DNA from: Bin87 sp963692995
GTDB lineage: Bacteria > Chloroflexota > Dehalococcoidia > Lucifugimonadales > UBA3495
NCBI GenBank assembly: GCA_963692995.1
Contig: OY843611.1
Coordinates: 806,001-870,000, forward strand
Length of the DNA: 64,000 bases
Direction: 5' to 3'
Of the stretch, positions 24,314 to 33,421 are shown piece by piece (within the stretch, counting starts at the first letter, position 1; each line of letters starts with the position of its first letter). The notes beneath the pieces were generated by a model, which saw only the letters and a program-made list of their open reading frames with translations, was not told the origin of the DNA and made no database searches. The position numbers and the translations under genes are program-made.

Positions 24314-25196
24314 ACCGCAGCTGAACGCCGGACTTCTCCTCTTGCAGTTTCGCCACGGCGTCAGAGTCTTCCGGCCCCCACCCCCGCAGCAGAGCCTCTA
24401 CGTGGCGCTGGTCAACCAGGTTGGACAGTTCCATGGGAATGCCGTATTCCCGGCCCAAATCGGTCGCCAGGCGCACGTCCTTGGCGGCCAGCGCGGTGGC
24501 GAAGCCCGGCTCGAAGTTGTTGGAGAAGAGGTAGCGGGGGAACTTCTCGGTGAGCCGGCGGTTGCCGCCGCTGCTGTTGGCGATGACGTCGGCCAGCGTC
24601 TCCAGGGACACGCCGGCCTTGACGCCCAGGGTGAGGGATTCCGCCATCAGCACACCGATCCCCATGGAAAGCAGGTTGTTGCAGATCTTGGTGACCATGC
24701 CGTTGCCGATTGCGCCGCAATAGACCACGTGGGTTCCGATGGCGTCCAGCAGGGGTTTGACCGTATCGTAAGTGGCGCGGTCGCCGCCGACCATGACCGC
24801 GAGGGTGCCGGCCGCCGCGCCGTACACGCCGCCGCTGACCGGAGCGTCCAGCACGGTTACGCCCCGGGCCGCGCATTCGTCGTGAATGCGGCGAATGACC
24901 GTGGGCGAGTTGGTCGAAAGGTCAACGTACACGTCGCCGGAACCGGCGGCGGACATGATCCCGTTTTCGCCCATTACCACAGCATCCACATCGCGCGGCA
25001 CGGGCAGGGAGGTGAAAATCGCGTCCTTGCCGGCCACGCAACCGGCCGGGGTGTCCGCCCACTCCGCCCCCATCTCCAGCAAGTTGGTGGCCGACTCCCG
25101 CCGCAGGTCGTGTACGGTGAGTTGGTGCCCCGCCTTTATCATATTGGCGGCCATGGGGTTGCCCATATTGCCCACGCCAATAAACCCAGCTTTCAT
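24291..25196 (-). CDS. NAD(P)-dependent 3-hydroxyisobutyrate dehydrogenase-like enzyme
   Basis: 301 residues from ATG 25196; the longer open frame upstream lacks conservation. The N-terminal GFIGVGNMGNPMAANMIKAGH is the dinucleotide-binding signature of beta-hydroxyacid dehydrogenases. VSGGVYGAAAGTLAVMVGG is the substrate-binding loop, and the catalytic Lys lies in NGMVTKICNNLL. Members oxidise 3-hydroxyisobutyrate or reduce tartronate semialdehyde; which one is not decidable here. Confidence 0.9.
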   Translation of the reverse strand: MKAGFIGVGNMGNPMAANMIKAGHQLTVHDLRRESATNLLEMGAEWADTPAGCVAGKDAIFTSLPVPRDVDAVVMGENGIMSAAGSGDVYVDLSTNSPTVIRRIHDECAARGVTVLDAPVSGGVYGAAAGTLAVMVGGDRATYDTVKPLLDAIGTHVVYCGAIGNGMVTKICNNLLSMGIGVLMAESLTLGVKAGVSLETLADVIANSSGGNRRLTEKFPRYLFSNNFEPGFATALAAKDVRLATDLGREYGIPMELSNLVDQRHVEALLRGWGPEDSDAVAKLQEEKSGVQLRFEGMGGG

Positions 25197-25648
25197 GGTC
25201 CTTCCGCTCCTGTAGTTATGATGCAATGCCCAAACCAAACCGGCAGAACGCTGCCGGCGGGTTGCGGCGGCATTATAACACCGAGGCGAAATGCGCCGGC
25301 GCACCAGGGCGAGCATTTGTTTCGGACCGCCTGCCCCGGCCCACGCGCTTCGCCGTGCCAGGGAGGCCGGAGACTCCCGTCTTCAGGGCAACTCCCGTAC
25401 TGTCCAGCTCCCATCGCCAGCGTTTCTGGTGGCGTAGAAGTTGTTGAGGTGCATCCAGCTCACGAAACAAATATTGCCGTAGCGCCCATACCATCGCGTA
25501 CTGCAAACTGATTAGTTTCGGCAACGACTCCTGTGATGGAATCTGTACCGTAATCACCTTCATTCAGAACCGCGCCAACTTGACAGGAACCGTCACCTGA
25601 CGACTCCACCTGGTCAGCTGGCGGCGGGTCTGCCTGAGGTGTGGGGAA

Positions 25649-28474
25649 CTAGGGTGTGGGGATCCAGGGCGTGGGGAATGGGGGCATGGGTTGGGGCGTG
25701 GGGAACTGATGCGTGGGGATCCAGGGCGTGGGGAACGGGGGCATGGGTTGGGGCGTGGGGAACTGATGCGTGGGGATCCAGGGCGTGGGGAACGGGGGCA
25801 TGGGCTGGGGCGTGGGGAACCAGGGCGTGGGGAACGGGGGCATGGGTTGTGGCGTGGGCGACTGTGGCGTAGGTGACTGTGGCGTGGGTGACTGTGGCGT
25901 GGGCGACTGTGGCGTGGGCGACTGTGGCGTGGGCGACTGTGGCGTGGGCGACTGTGGCGTGGGCGACTGTGGCGTGGGCGACTGTGGCGTGGGCGACTGT
26001 GGCGTGGGCGACTGTGGCGTAGGTGACTGTGGCGTGGGTGACTGTGGCGTAGGTGACTGGGACGGGTTGCTGGCAGCCGTGACCGTCAGTGTGAAAATGC
26101 CGACCGATTCCGGGGAACGGGTAGTTGCTTCGATGGTGTAGGTTCCAGGCTCCAGTGTCCTCACAATCCGTGAGTTATTGCTCCCGACCTCCCCGTCATC
26201 GTTACTCTCAATTACCTCTCCGGAAGGACTGTCGCCAGCCAACAAGTACAGATAGGGGTCGCGCGACGAGGCCAGGCTGATGCTTGCTTCAGTAGTTTCG
26301 CCCACCTGAAAGCTGTAAAACTGCGCGTAGCTGCCCAAGCGGTTCATAGACTCGCATCCGCTGTCCCACTGGTTATCCCGAACTATGGGCATGGCCTCAA
26401 CAAGGGAGTCCAGCGGCTCTACAACGCAATTGGCCGTCCCGGTGGGTGGCGCTGTTTCAGCGTATTCCCACGATGTTGTGCGCCCCCAAGCTATGGCCGA
26501 GAAGTCAGAGCAACCCGATTTGTTGCAGGCACTTACCAGATAGCCGGTTGCAACATAGTAAGTTACAAAGAATGTAGCGGTATCCGGATTGGAATCGGTG
26601 TATATGGTGCGAGGCGCACTCACTTCCGCCTCCGGTTTGTCTTCTTGGCCTTCTTGATATACTTCGTAGTAAGTCGCTCCGGGCACTCGGTTCCAGGCCA
26701 CCTCTGCCCAATCGTGGTTAAAAGATATAACGACTTTTCTGGCGCGCACGCCAGTGGGTTTGTCTGGGATGGGAAAGGCGCCATCCGCTTCGGTTATCCC
26801 GCCTGTCACATCAGATTGCGCGGAGCATCCGGCGGTGTTACAGGCCTTGAGTACGTAGTAGTAGTCGGTATCAGGGTTCAAACCCGTATCAGTGTGTTGT
26901 GTGTCGGCGATGACAGAGCTTACGAGCTCATAGTTACTTTCCGAAGAAGCCCGGCGCCGCAACTCATAGGTGGATGCCCCTGGCACTGTGTGCCATTCCA
27001 GCGTCAAAGCGCGATCAGTTCTGTCAATGACTTTCATACTGGGTTTGGACAGATCTCGCACCGTCGGAGTCGGCTCTGGGGTAGCTGCATCCGGCTCTGG
27101 GGTAGCTGCATCCGGCTCTGGGGTAGTTGCATCCGGCTCTGGGGTAGCCGCATCCGGCTCTGGGGTCGTTATATGCAGACGAAAGCTGCCCGTCTCTTCA
27201 GGTGAATAGGTCGTTGCCTCGATGGTGTAGGCGCCGGGTTCCAGGCGGCGCACAATCCGCGAGTTGCTCCCGTCCACCCCGTCATCGTTGCTCTCAATTA
27301 TCTCCCCTGAAGGGCTGTCGCCAGCCAGCAGGTACAGATACGTGTCGCGCTCTGAGGTCAGAACGATGCTCACCTCGGTAGTTTCACCCACGTTGAAGCT
27401 GTAGAACTGTGCGTAGCTGCCGGAGCGGTTCACAGATGCGCAGCCGCTGTCCCACTGTTGCCGGTTGAGGGTAATGTCGCCATTGCCTGGCGAGTCCAGC
27501 GACGCTACGGCGCAGGAAGTTTGGCTTTGGTTGTCTTCAGGCGGCCCGTCCGGTTCAGAGGTCGGCGCATCCCCGTCGCTTTTCGCTTCGGTAGTGGCGC
27601 CATACTCCCGGAGCAACTTGGCGATTTCCGTCCGATTACGGAATATTGCGGCGTGCAGCGGCGTATCCCCGTTGCTTTTCGCATTGGGGTCGGCGCCGTG
27701 CTCTAGGAGCAACTTGGCAATTTCCGTCCGATTACGGAATATTGCGGCGTGCAGCGGCGTATCCCCGTCGCTTTTTGCATCGGGATCGGCGCCGTGCTCC
27801 AGGAGCAGCTCAACTATTTCCGTCCGTTCACGGAATATTGCGGCGTGCAACGGCGTATTCCCGTTGCTTTTCGCATTGGGGTCGGCGCCGTGCTGCAAGA
27901 GGAGCCGGGCGATTTCGGTTGCCTCATAGAAAATCGCCCGATTCAATGGAGTAGAGCCGCGGTTGTTCTCTCCATCGGGATCGGCGCCGTGCTCCAGGAG
28001 CAGCTCGACTATTTCCGTCCGTTCATAGAATATTGCGGCGTGCAACGGCGTATCCCCGTTGCTTTTCGCATCGGGGTCGGCGCCGTGCTGCAAGAGGAGC
28101 CTGACGATTTCGGTTGCCTCATAGAAAATCGCCCGATGCAATGGAGTGGAGCCGGGTTTGTTCTTAGCGTCGGGATCGGCGCCCTGCTCCAGGAGCAGTC
28201 GGACGGTATCCGTATTGCCGCGGAATATAGCAGTGTGCAATTCATTAGGTGACTGGGCATTAATCGCAGTGGGCGTAGCGGCGAGCAAGGCTAAAAGCAG
28301 CGCCGCTACGCCCCCCAGCAACAAATGGTAGTGGGCTCCGGTTAGTCGGGCCAAATTGTTTTGGGCGATTGTCACGCCGCCGCCGGTTGCCGGCATAGCC
28401 GACGTCGGCAATGCGTTCCGCCAAAGGTGCAGCCGCTTTATGGATGCTGCTTTGCTGAACTGGTGAAGTAACAT
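25649..28474 (-). CDS. secreted ankyrin/PPC/fibronectin-III modular protein with proline-rich repeat tail
   Basis: 941 residues. Residues 50-74 form a signal-like segment (LLLGGVAALLLALLAA...INA). Seven ankyrin repeats follow (about 77-295), very alike in DNA with a period near 100 bases, each with the TPLHAAIF and LLLEHGADP consensus. Then come a PPC-type beta-sandwich (about 310-420), five TPEPDA(A/T) linkers, two fibronectin-III-like domains (about 460-650) and a second PPC domain (about 665-760). Finally a tail of about fourteen SPTPQ units and three 19-residue units rich in FPTP. The start at 28474 has AGAGGG upstream; a GTG at 28375 would place the signal peptide at the N-terminus and is an alternative. 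Likely exported, for binding at the cell surface. Confidence 0.82.
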   Translation of the reverse strand: MLLHQFSKAASIKRLHLWRNALPTSAMPATGGGVTIAQNNLARLTGAHYHLLLGGVAALLLALLAATPTAINAQSPNELHTAIFRGNTDTVRLLLEQGADPDAKNKPGSTPLHRAIFYEATEIVRLLLQHGADPDAKSNGDTPLHAAIFYERTEIVELLLEHGADPDGENNRGSTPLNRAIFYEATEIARLLLQHGADPNAKSNGNTPLHAAIFRERTEIVELLLEHGADPDAKSDGDTPLHAAIFRNRTEIAKLLLEHGADPNAKSNGDTPLHAAIFRNRTEIAKLLREYGATTEAKSDGDAPTSEPDGPPEDNQSQTSCAVASLDSPGNGDITLNRQQWDSGCASVNRSGSYAQFYSFNVGETTEVSIVLTSERDTYLYLLAGDSPSGEIIESNDDGVDGSNSRIVRRLEPGAYTIEATTYSPEETGSFRLHITTPEPDAATPEPDATTPEPDAATPEPDAATPEPTPTVRDLSKPSMKVIDRTDRALTLEWHTVPGASTYELRRRASSESNYELVSSVIADTQHTDTGLNPDTDYYYVLKACNTAGCSAQSDVTGGITEADGAFPIPDKPTGVRARKVVISFNHDWAEVAWNRVPGATYYEVYQEGQEDKPEAEVSAPRTIYTDSNPDTATFFVTYYVATGYLVSACNKSGCSDFSAIAWGRTTSWEYAETAPPTGTANCVVEPLDSLVEAMPIVRDNQWDSGCESMNRLGSYAQFYSFQVGETTEASISLASSRDPYLYLLAGDSPSGEVIESNDDGEVGSNNSRIVRTLEPGTYTIEATTRSPESVGIFTLTVTAASNPSQSPTPQSPTPQSPTPQSPTPQSPTPQSPTPQSPTPQSPTPQSPTPQSPTPQSPTPQSPTPQSPTPQSPTPQPMPPFPTPWFPTPQPMPPFPTPWIPTHQFPTPQPMPPFPTPWIPTHQFPTPQPMPPFPTPWIPTP
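25652..25855. repeat. 57-base tandem repeat (19-residue units) in ankyrin protein tail
   Basis: Units of 57 bases, almost identical between copies, encode PMPPFPTPW plus variable ends. The near-identity of the copies at DNA level points to recent expansion. Confidence 0.8.
25855..26058. repeat. 15-base tandem repeat (SPTPQ) in ankyrin protein tail
   Basis: About thirteen to fourteen head-to-tail copies of a 15-base unit, GACTGTGGCGTGGGC on the plus strand, with a few T/C or A/G changes. It is length-variable material, likely slippage-prone, and keeps the frame because the unit is a multiple of three. Confidence 0.85.
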
Positions 28475-28757
28475 GATCCCTCTTTGCGGTTTCGCAAGAC
28501 AAGGTTTCTGATACAGTCACCGGGTCCGGGTATATATCCCGGAAAGAGGACGCTTTTATGCGCCGGGCAATGATTAGAACCCAGCCGGGGCAACTTATAT
28601 CGGGACCTAGGTTGACTGTGGCGGCGTCAGCGTAATACCGAAAGCAGCGGATAGTCAAGCCTTCAGAACCGCCGACGGGATCCTGCCAGGGCGCGTTGAC
28701 CAACCCGTAAGTTGCCCAACTGCCCCGATTTCGCAGAGATAAACTACTTCCGGTTCC

Positions 28758-28787
28758 TTGACCCGGCTCGCGGGCGACGCCTATAAT
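28758..28787 (+). promoter_or_regulatory. sigma-70-type promoter of pheS
   Basis: TTGACC, 18 bases, TATAAT. Transcription would begin near 28794, so the TTG at 28758 (part of the -35) cannot be the start codon; the GTG at 28827 fits. The rest of the gap 28475-28757 holds only a palindrome TCCGGG/CCCGGA around TATATAT at about 28525-28543, possibly part of the divergent promoter of the ankyrin gene. Confidence 0.6.
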
Positions 28788-28826
28788 CCCTTGCTGACGC
28801 CCCCCCTGATCTCGTTATATGCAATC

Positions 28827-29888
28827 GTGTCTCAACCCACTCCTCAACAACTGTCGGTAGCGTCCGTAGAAGCCCTGACCGGCAGCGCTCTCGATGAGCT
28901 GGCCGGCATTGCCGACGCCGAGGCCGTTGAGCAGTGGCGAGTCGCCTATCTAGGCCGCCGCGGCCAGCTCACCGGGTTGCTTCGCTCCGTTTCTCAGCTG
29001 GCGCCTGCTGAACGCCGGGCCGTTGGCTCGCGGGCTAACCAGGCCAAGAACGCTCTGGAAGAGGCCCTGGCCCGCCGCACGCGTGAGATCGCTCAGGCCG
29101 AGTTGGCGTCCCGCGGCGCCCTGGACGTTACGCTGCCGGGCCGGCCGGTGGTCGCCGGAAGGCTCCATCCCACCACCCAGATTGTGCGGGAGATTTGCAG
29201 CGCATTCATGGCCATGGGTTTCAGCGTGGTCGAAGGGCCTGAGGTGGAGTCGGACCACTACAACTTCGAGATGCTGAACATCCCCGCCGGTCATCCGGCG
29301 CGGGATATGTGGAACACGCTATGGGTGGACTACGCTAACGAAACCGGCCAGCAGCCCATGCTGCTGCGCACCCACACCTCGCCGATGCAGGCCCGGGTGA
29401 TGGAGGCGCAGCCGCCGCCGGTGCGGGTGATTGTCCCCGGCAAGTGCTACCGCTATGAGGCCACCGACGCTACTCACGAATGGCACTTCTACCAGATTGA
29501 GGGGCTGGCGGTAGCCGAGGGCATCACCTTTGCCGACCTGAAAGGCACGCTCTACGAATTCGCGCGACGGGTGTTTGGCGAAGACCGGCAGATTCGCTTC
29601 CGTTGCGACTACTTCCCCTTCGTCGAGCCGGGCGTGGATATGTCCATCTCCAACTTCGTTGATCCGGAGACGGGCCGTCGTCCCATCAACCGCGACGAGG
29701 ACTGGATCGAGATCATGGGCGCCGGCATGGTGCATCCCCGGGTGCTGGAAGGCGTGGGCTACGACCCCCGGCGCTACACCGGCTTCGCTTTCGGCATGGG
29801 CCCCGAACGCATTGGGATGCTTAAGTACGGCATTGACGACATCCGCCACTTCTACCGGAACGACGTGAGGTTCTTGAGGCAGTTCTGA
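28827..29888 (+). CDS. pheS: phenylalanyl-tRNA synthetase alpha subunit
   Basis: 353 residues from GTG 28827, close to the usual 330-350. The N-terminal coiled-coil arm (EQWRVAYLGRRGQLTGLL) binds tRNA. The class II core follows with GRLHPTTQIVREI, MGFSVVEGPEVESDHYNFEMLN, LLRTHTSPMQARVM (motif 2 region) and the Phe-site FPFVEPGVDM. Motif 3, GFAFGMGPERIGMLKYGI, is near the C-terminus. Normally pheT follows directly. Here a 1-kb two-gene module separates them. Confidence 0.95.
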   Translation: MSQPTPQQLSVASVEALTGSALDELAGIADAEAVEQWRVAYLGRRGQLTGLLRSVSQLAPAERRAVGSRANQAKNALEEALARRTREIAQAELASRGALDVTLPGRPVVAGRLHPTTQIVREICSAFMAMGFSVVEGPEVESDHYNFEMLNIPAGHPARDMWNTLWVDYANETGQQPMLLRTHTSPMQARVMEAQPPPVRVIVPGKCYRYEATDATHEWHFYQIEGLAVAEGITFADLKGTLYEFARRVFGEDRQIRFRCDYFPFVEPGVDMSISNFVDPETGRRPINRDEDWIEIMGAGMVHPRVLEGVGYDPRRYTGFAFGMGPERIGMLKYGIDDIRHFYRNDVRFLRQF

Positions 29889-29921
29889 CGCGCGCGGCTT
29901 TGGCATGCGCGCGGCTTTGGC

Positions 29922-30164
29922 ATGATTGAATATAGCCGGCACGCGCTGGAAAAGATGGCGGAACGCGGGCTTGAAGAAGAGTGGATACTGTTTTGCTTGT
30001 CCGATCCCGATATTGAAATTTCTGAGCCAGGCACGGGTTGCACCGTATACCTGCGGTGTTTGCCCGGTCGCAGTCAGATGCTACGGGTAGTGATTCCGGA
30101 TGACCGGCCTAATTTCGTCATCAGCGTCTATTTCGACCACAGATTTCCCTGTCCCGGAGGATAG
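29922..30164 (+). CDS. DUF4258 domain protein
   Basis: 80 residues: YSRHALEKMAERGLEEEWI at the N-terminus, LRVVIPDDRPNFVISVYFD at the C-terminus, the two conserved ends of DUF4258 (RelE-like toxin or small nuclease-like family of unproven activity). It starts 33 bases after pheS and is followed five bases later by a DUF2283-containing gene. DUF4258/DUF2283 pairs recur in bacteria and are suspected toxin-antitoxin modules. Confidence 0.8.
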   Translation: MIEYSRHALEKMAERGLEEEWILFCLSDPDIEISEPGTGCTVYLRCLPGRSQMLRVVIPDDRPNFVISVYFDHRFPCPGG

Positions 30165-30169
30165 AGCGC

Positions 30170-30901
30170 GTGTCACCGCGAATCGAACGCAACGACGAAG
30201 GAATGTACCTACGCTTCGCCGACCGGTCTATCCAAGAAACCGGAACAATAGCATGGCCGTTCGTGGGTGATTACGATGGCGATGGAGACATTATTGGCGT
30301 GGAAATTGTCTGCAATGAAAAACGGCGTGCCGGTTCGGAAACGTCATTACTGGCATTTGCAATTTTCAGCGCCGCTTTGGAAGCGTTGCGCACCGGCTAT
30401 AACGAGGCCATCGTCAGAGAAAAATCCGTAGCTATGGCAGTACGGAGAAAGGCAGAGATCCTTTCAGCAGCCCTTGGCCTGGAGTTGCGGGTCGCAACTG
30501 AGGTTGCTTTACCGGGCCGGGCGATTGCCGACCTCGCGGTTCTGGACAGCGACGACAACGTTCTATTATTAGCCGAAATCAAGCGGCGCGCATTCTCTAA
30601 AAGCGACGTGACGAGTCAAGAGCAGGTCAAAACGTCGCTGGCCCAATTGAACAACATGATGCGCTTGGTTGACCCCTGCGCTATCGGGGTTTGTGCGTTT
30701 ATCGACGAGTTTGGCGAATGGCACAACGACGGGCCGGTGGAACCTGGGATCTGGATTGATTGGCCAGATACCATTGTCCACGGGGCTGAACGTCATCTCT
30801 GGGCGCATATCGCCATAATTCCACCTTCTGGCAAAATCCCGTTCTGGTTACCGGAACGTTTCCAACACACAGTGCATCTTTGCAACAGAACGCTATGCTA
30901 A
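30170..30901 (+). CDS. DUF2283 fused to PD-(D/E)xK-like nuclease domain
   Basis: 243 residues from a GTG at 30170, with GGAGG nine bases upstream. Residues 8-50 (GMYLRFADRSIQETGTI...VGDYDGDGDIIGVEIV) match DUF2283. Residues about 85-160 contain IADLAVLDSDDNVLLLAEIKRR, that is Asp, then Glu-x-Lys on adjacent strands, as in PD-(D/E)xK nucleases. The C-terminus is Trp/Pro-rich. DUF2283 usually stands alone at 60-80 residues, so the fusion is notable. Base composition is less GC-rich than pheS or pheT. Its stop overlaps the pheT start by seven bases. Identity of the second domain is inference from motif spacing. Confidence 0.65.
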   Translation: MSPRIERNDEGMYLRFADRSIQETGTIAWPFVGDYDGDGDIIGVEIVCNEKRRAGSETSLLAFAIFSAALEALRTGYNEAIVREKSVAMAVRRKAEILSAALGLELRVATEVALPGRAIADLAVLDSDDNVLLLAEIKRRAFSKSDVTSQEQVKTSLAQLNNMMRLVDPCAIGVCAFIDEFGEWHNDGPVEPGIWIDWPDTIVHGAERHLWAHIAIIPPSGKIPFWLPERFQHTVHLCNRTLC

Positions 30902-33333
30902 TCCCCTTCTCCTGGCTTTCCCAATACGTTGACCTCACCTTGCCGCCGCAGGAGCTGGCCGACCGTCTCACCATGGGCGGTATCGAGGTTGGCGACATAA
31001 TCACCCGCGGCGGTTGGGATGGCTGCGTAGTCGGCTACGTCCGCGCCACGCGCCCCCATCCCAACGCTGATACCCTGACCCTTTGCGAGGTTGATCCCGG
31101 CGACGGTCCGCCCATGGCAGTGGTTTGTGGCGCGCCCAACGTGGCCGCCGGGCAGAAGATCTGCTTCGCTCGGCCCGGCGTCACGCTGCTGAATATGCAC
31201 ACCGGACGCCGGGAGGAACTGAAGCCGGCCCGCATTCGCGGCGTGGTATCCGAGGGCATGATCTGCTCGGAGGCCGAGCTTGAAATCAGCGACGAGCACG
31301 AGGGCATCATCGTGCTCCCCGACGACGCCGTGGTCGGCACACCGCTGGATGATGCCCTGGGCGACACCTTTCTGGAGCTGGAACTCACCCCCAACCGGGG
31401 CGATTGCCTGTCCATCCTTGGCGTGGCGCGGGAGATTGGCGCTATCACTGGGCAGCCCGTGCGGGTTCCCGATATTTGCTACGCCGAGGCTGGCCCGCCG
31501 GTGGACACGCTGGCCCGGGTCACCATCGCCGACCCGGACTTGTGCCATCGCTATACCGCCTCGGTGATCACCGGCATCACCATTGGCCCGTCACCCCATT
31601 GGATGCAGGACCGCCTGATTCGCGCCGGCCTGCGCCCCATCAACAACGTGGTGGACGTGACCAACTACGTGATGCTGGAGTTTAACCAGCCGCTGCACGC
31701 CTTCGACCTGGATAGCGTCGCCGACCGCCACGTGGTGGTACGGCGCGCCGCCGCCGAGGAGAAGTTCACCACCCTGGACGGCGTGGAACGGATGCTGACC
31801 AGCGACAACCTGCTCATTGCCGACCCGGCCCGGGCCATTGGCATCGGCGGCGTGATGGGCGGCGCCAACAGCGAGATAACCCAGGCCACCACCAATATGC
31901 TCCTGGAATCGGCGACGTTCCATCCCTTGAACAACCGGAGCACCGCAACCGACCTGAATCTGCGTACCGAGGCCAGCCGGCGCTTCGAGAAAGGACTGCG
32001 CCCCGAACTCGCGCCCATAGCTTTGCGTCGGGCGACCCAACTCATCCTGGAGACTGCCGGCGGCGAGGCCGCTACCGGCATCATCGACGTATTCCCCGCA
32101 GGCGACGCGCCGGTCGCGCCGGTGCCGCTAACCGTAAATCGCCTGCGGCAGGTGCTGGGAATGGATCTGGACATCGTCCGCGTCGAGTCGGCGCTGGGCA
32201 GTTTGGGCATCACCACCCGCCGCACCGGGCCGGACCGCCTGGAAGCCGACCCGCCCTACTGGCGCAGCGACATCGCCATCGAAGAGGACCTCATCGAGGA
32301 AGTGGTCCGCAGCATCGGTTACGACGAAGTGCCGGCCACCATGCTGTCATCGTCGATCCCTTACCATCAGCCCAACCCGATGACTACCCTGAAGGACGCC
32401 TTGCGCGACGCGCTGGTCTCGGCCGGGATGCAGGAAACCATCAGCTACCCGTTGGTCAGCCCGGGTGATTTGGCCCGTCTGGGCGCGGGACCGGATGGCG
32501 CCGGTGCGGGCGGCGGCGGCCTGCTCCGCGTCGCTAACCCCATGTCCGCCGAGCAGGACGTGTTGCGTCCCACGCTGGCCGCCAGCATTCTGAGCACTTT
32601 GGCCTACAACCGGGGGCACAATGACGGTGGGTTCCGCCTGTTCGAGCTGGGACGGGCATTCATTCCGCAGAGCGCCGGCCTGCCGCAGGAAGTGGAACTC
32701 GCCGCCGGCGTGATGTCAGGGCCGCGATACGCCGCCAACTGGCTGAGCGTCGCCGAGCCGCTGGACTTTTACGACATGTCCGGAACATTGGCCGCCGCCT
32801 TGGGCCGCCTGGGCATCAACGCCGCCTTTGAGGCGGACGACGGGCCTTTGTTTCATCCCGGGCGATGCGCCCGCGTTGCCGTGGGCTCCGGCAGTGGCGC
32901 TGGCATCGGCGTGGCGGGCGAGCTCCATCCCGACGTTTGCGAAGCTTTTAACCTGACCGGCGACCCGGTAGTCTATTTTGAACTGCGGCTGGCCGACATG
33001 CTGGCCGTTCTCTCTGCTGTCGCCACGCCGGAAAACCGGTTCCAGCCCCTTTCGCGGTTCCCGGCCGCCAACCGCGACCTGGCCCTGGTGGCGCCGGCGG
33101 ATGTGCCGGCCGCTCAGGTTCAATGGCTCATCGAGCGAGTGCGACTGGTGGAGCGCGCCGAGCTTTTCGACGTGTTCGTGGGTGAAAACCTTCCGGAGGG
33201 TACGCGCTCGCTGGCTTTTCGCATCCGCTTCCGCGCCGCCGACCGCACGCTGACCGCCGAGGACGTGAACCGGGCGGTGAACGGTTTGACCCGGGCTTTG
33301 GAGCGGGAAGTGGGAGCGACGGTACGGTCGTGA
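30895..33333 (+). CDS. pheT: phenylalanyl-tRNA synthetase beta subunit
   Basis: 812 residues from ATG 30895, overlapping the preceding gene by ATGCTAA; an upstream TTG at 30880 is less likely. In order: MLIPFSWLSQYVDL N-terminus, EMAP-like tRNA-binding domain (about 40-155), B3/4 editing domain with ELTPNRGDCLS and MGGANSE..., B5 domain (about 395-480), catalytic-like core and the C-terminal anticodon-binding FDX-ACB domain (SRFPAANRDLALV to the end). It forms the alpha2-beta2 enzyme with PheS. Confidence 0.95.
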   Translation: MLIPFSWLSQYVDLTLPPQELADRLTMGGIEVGDIITRGGWDGCVVGYVRATRPHPNADTLTLCEVDPGDGPPMAVVCGAPNVAAGQKICFARPGVTLLNMHTGRREELKPARIRGVVSEGMICSEAELEISDEHEGIIVLPDDAVVGTPLDDALGDTFLELELTPNRGDCLSILGVAREIGAITGQPVRVPDICYAEAGPPVDTLARVTIADPDLCHRYTASVITGITIGPSPHWMQDRLIRAGLRPINNVVDVTNYVMLEFNQPLHAFDLDSVADRHVVVRRAAAEEKFTTLDGVERMLTSDNLLIADPARAIGIGGVMGGANSEITQATTNMLLESATFHPLNNRSTATDLNLRTEASRRFEKGLRPELAPIALRRATQLILETAGGEAATGIIDVFPAGDAPVAPVPLTVNRLRQVLGMDLDIVRVESALGSLGITTRRTGPDRLEADPPYWRSDIAIEEDLIEEVVRSIGYDEVPATMLSSSIPYHQPNPMTTLKDALRDALVSAGMQETISYPLVSPGDLARLGAGPDGAGAGGGGLLRVANPMSAEQDVLRPTLAASILSTLAYNRGHNDGGFRLFELGRAFIPQSAGLPQEVELAAGVMSGPRYAANWLSVAEPLDFYDMSGTLAAALGRLGINAAFEADDGPLFHPGRCARVAVGSGSGAGIGVAGELHPDVCEAFNLTGDPVVYFELRLADMLAVLSAVATPENRFQPLSRFPAANRDLALVAPADVPAAQVQWLIERVRLVERAELFDVFVGENLPEGTRSLAFRIRFRAADRTLTAEDVNRAVNGLTRALEREVGATVRS

Positions 33334-33421
33334 CGCGCTGCGATAACTGAGTAATTCCGCGGATCGGTGTGGTAGGATAAACCAACCCACCGTTGTTCCC
33401 ACACCTACGGACGTCACACTT

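Noticed and set aside
25273..25563. 96-codon minus-strand ORF upstream of the 3-hydroxyisobutyrate dehydrogenase-like gene
   Set aside because: Starts MKVITVQIPSQ but becomes Arg/Gly-rich, overlaps the 5' side of the dehydrogenase leader and shows no recognisable domain; support too weak for a gene call.
25855..26058. CRISPR-like array
   Set aside because: Units are 15 bases, head-to-tail without spacers, and encode SPTPQ in frame of a large protein; a coding tandem repeat.
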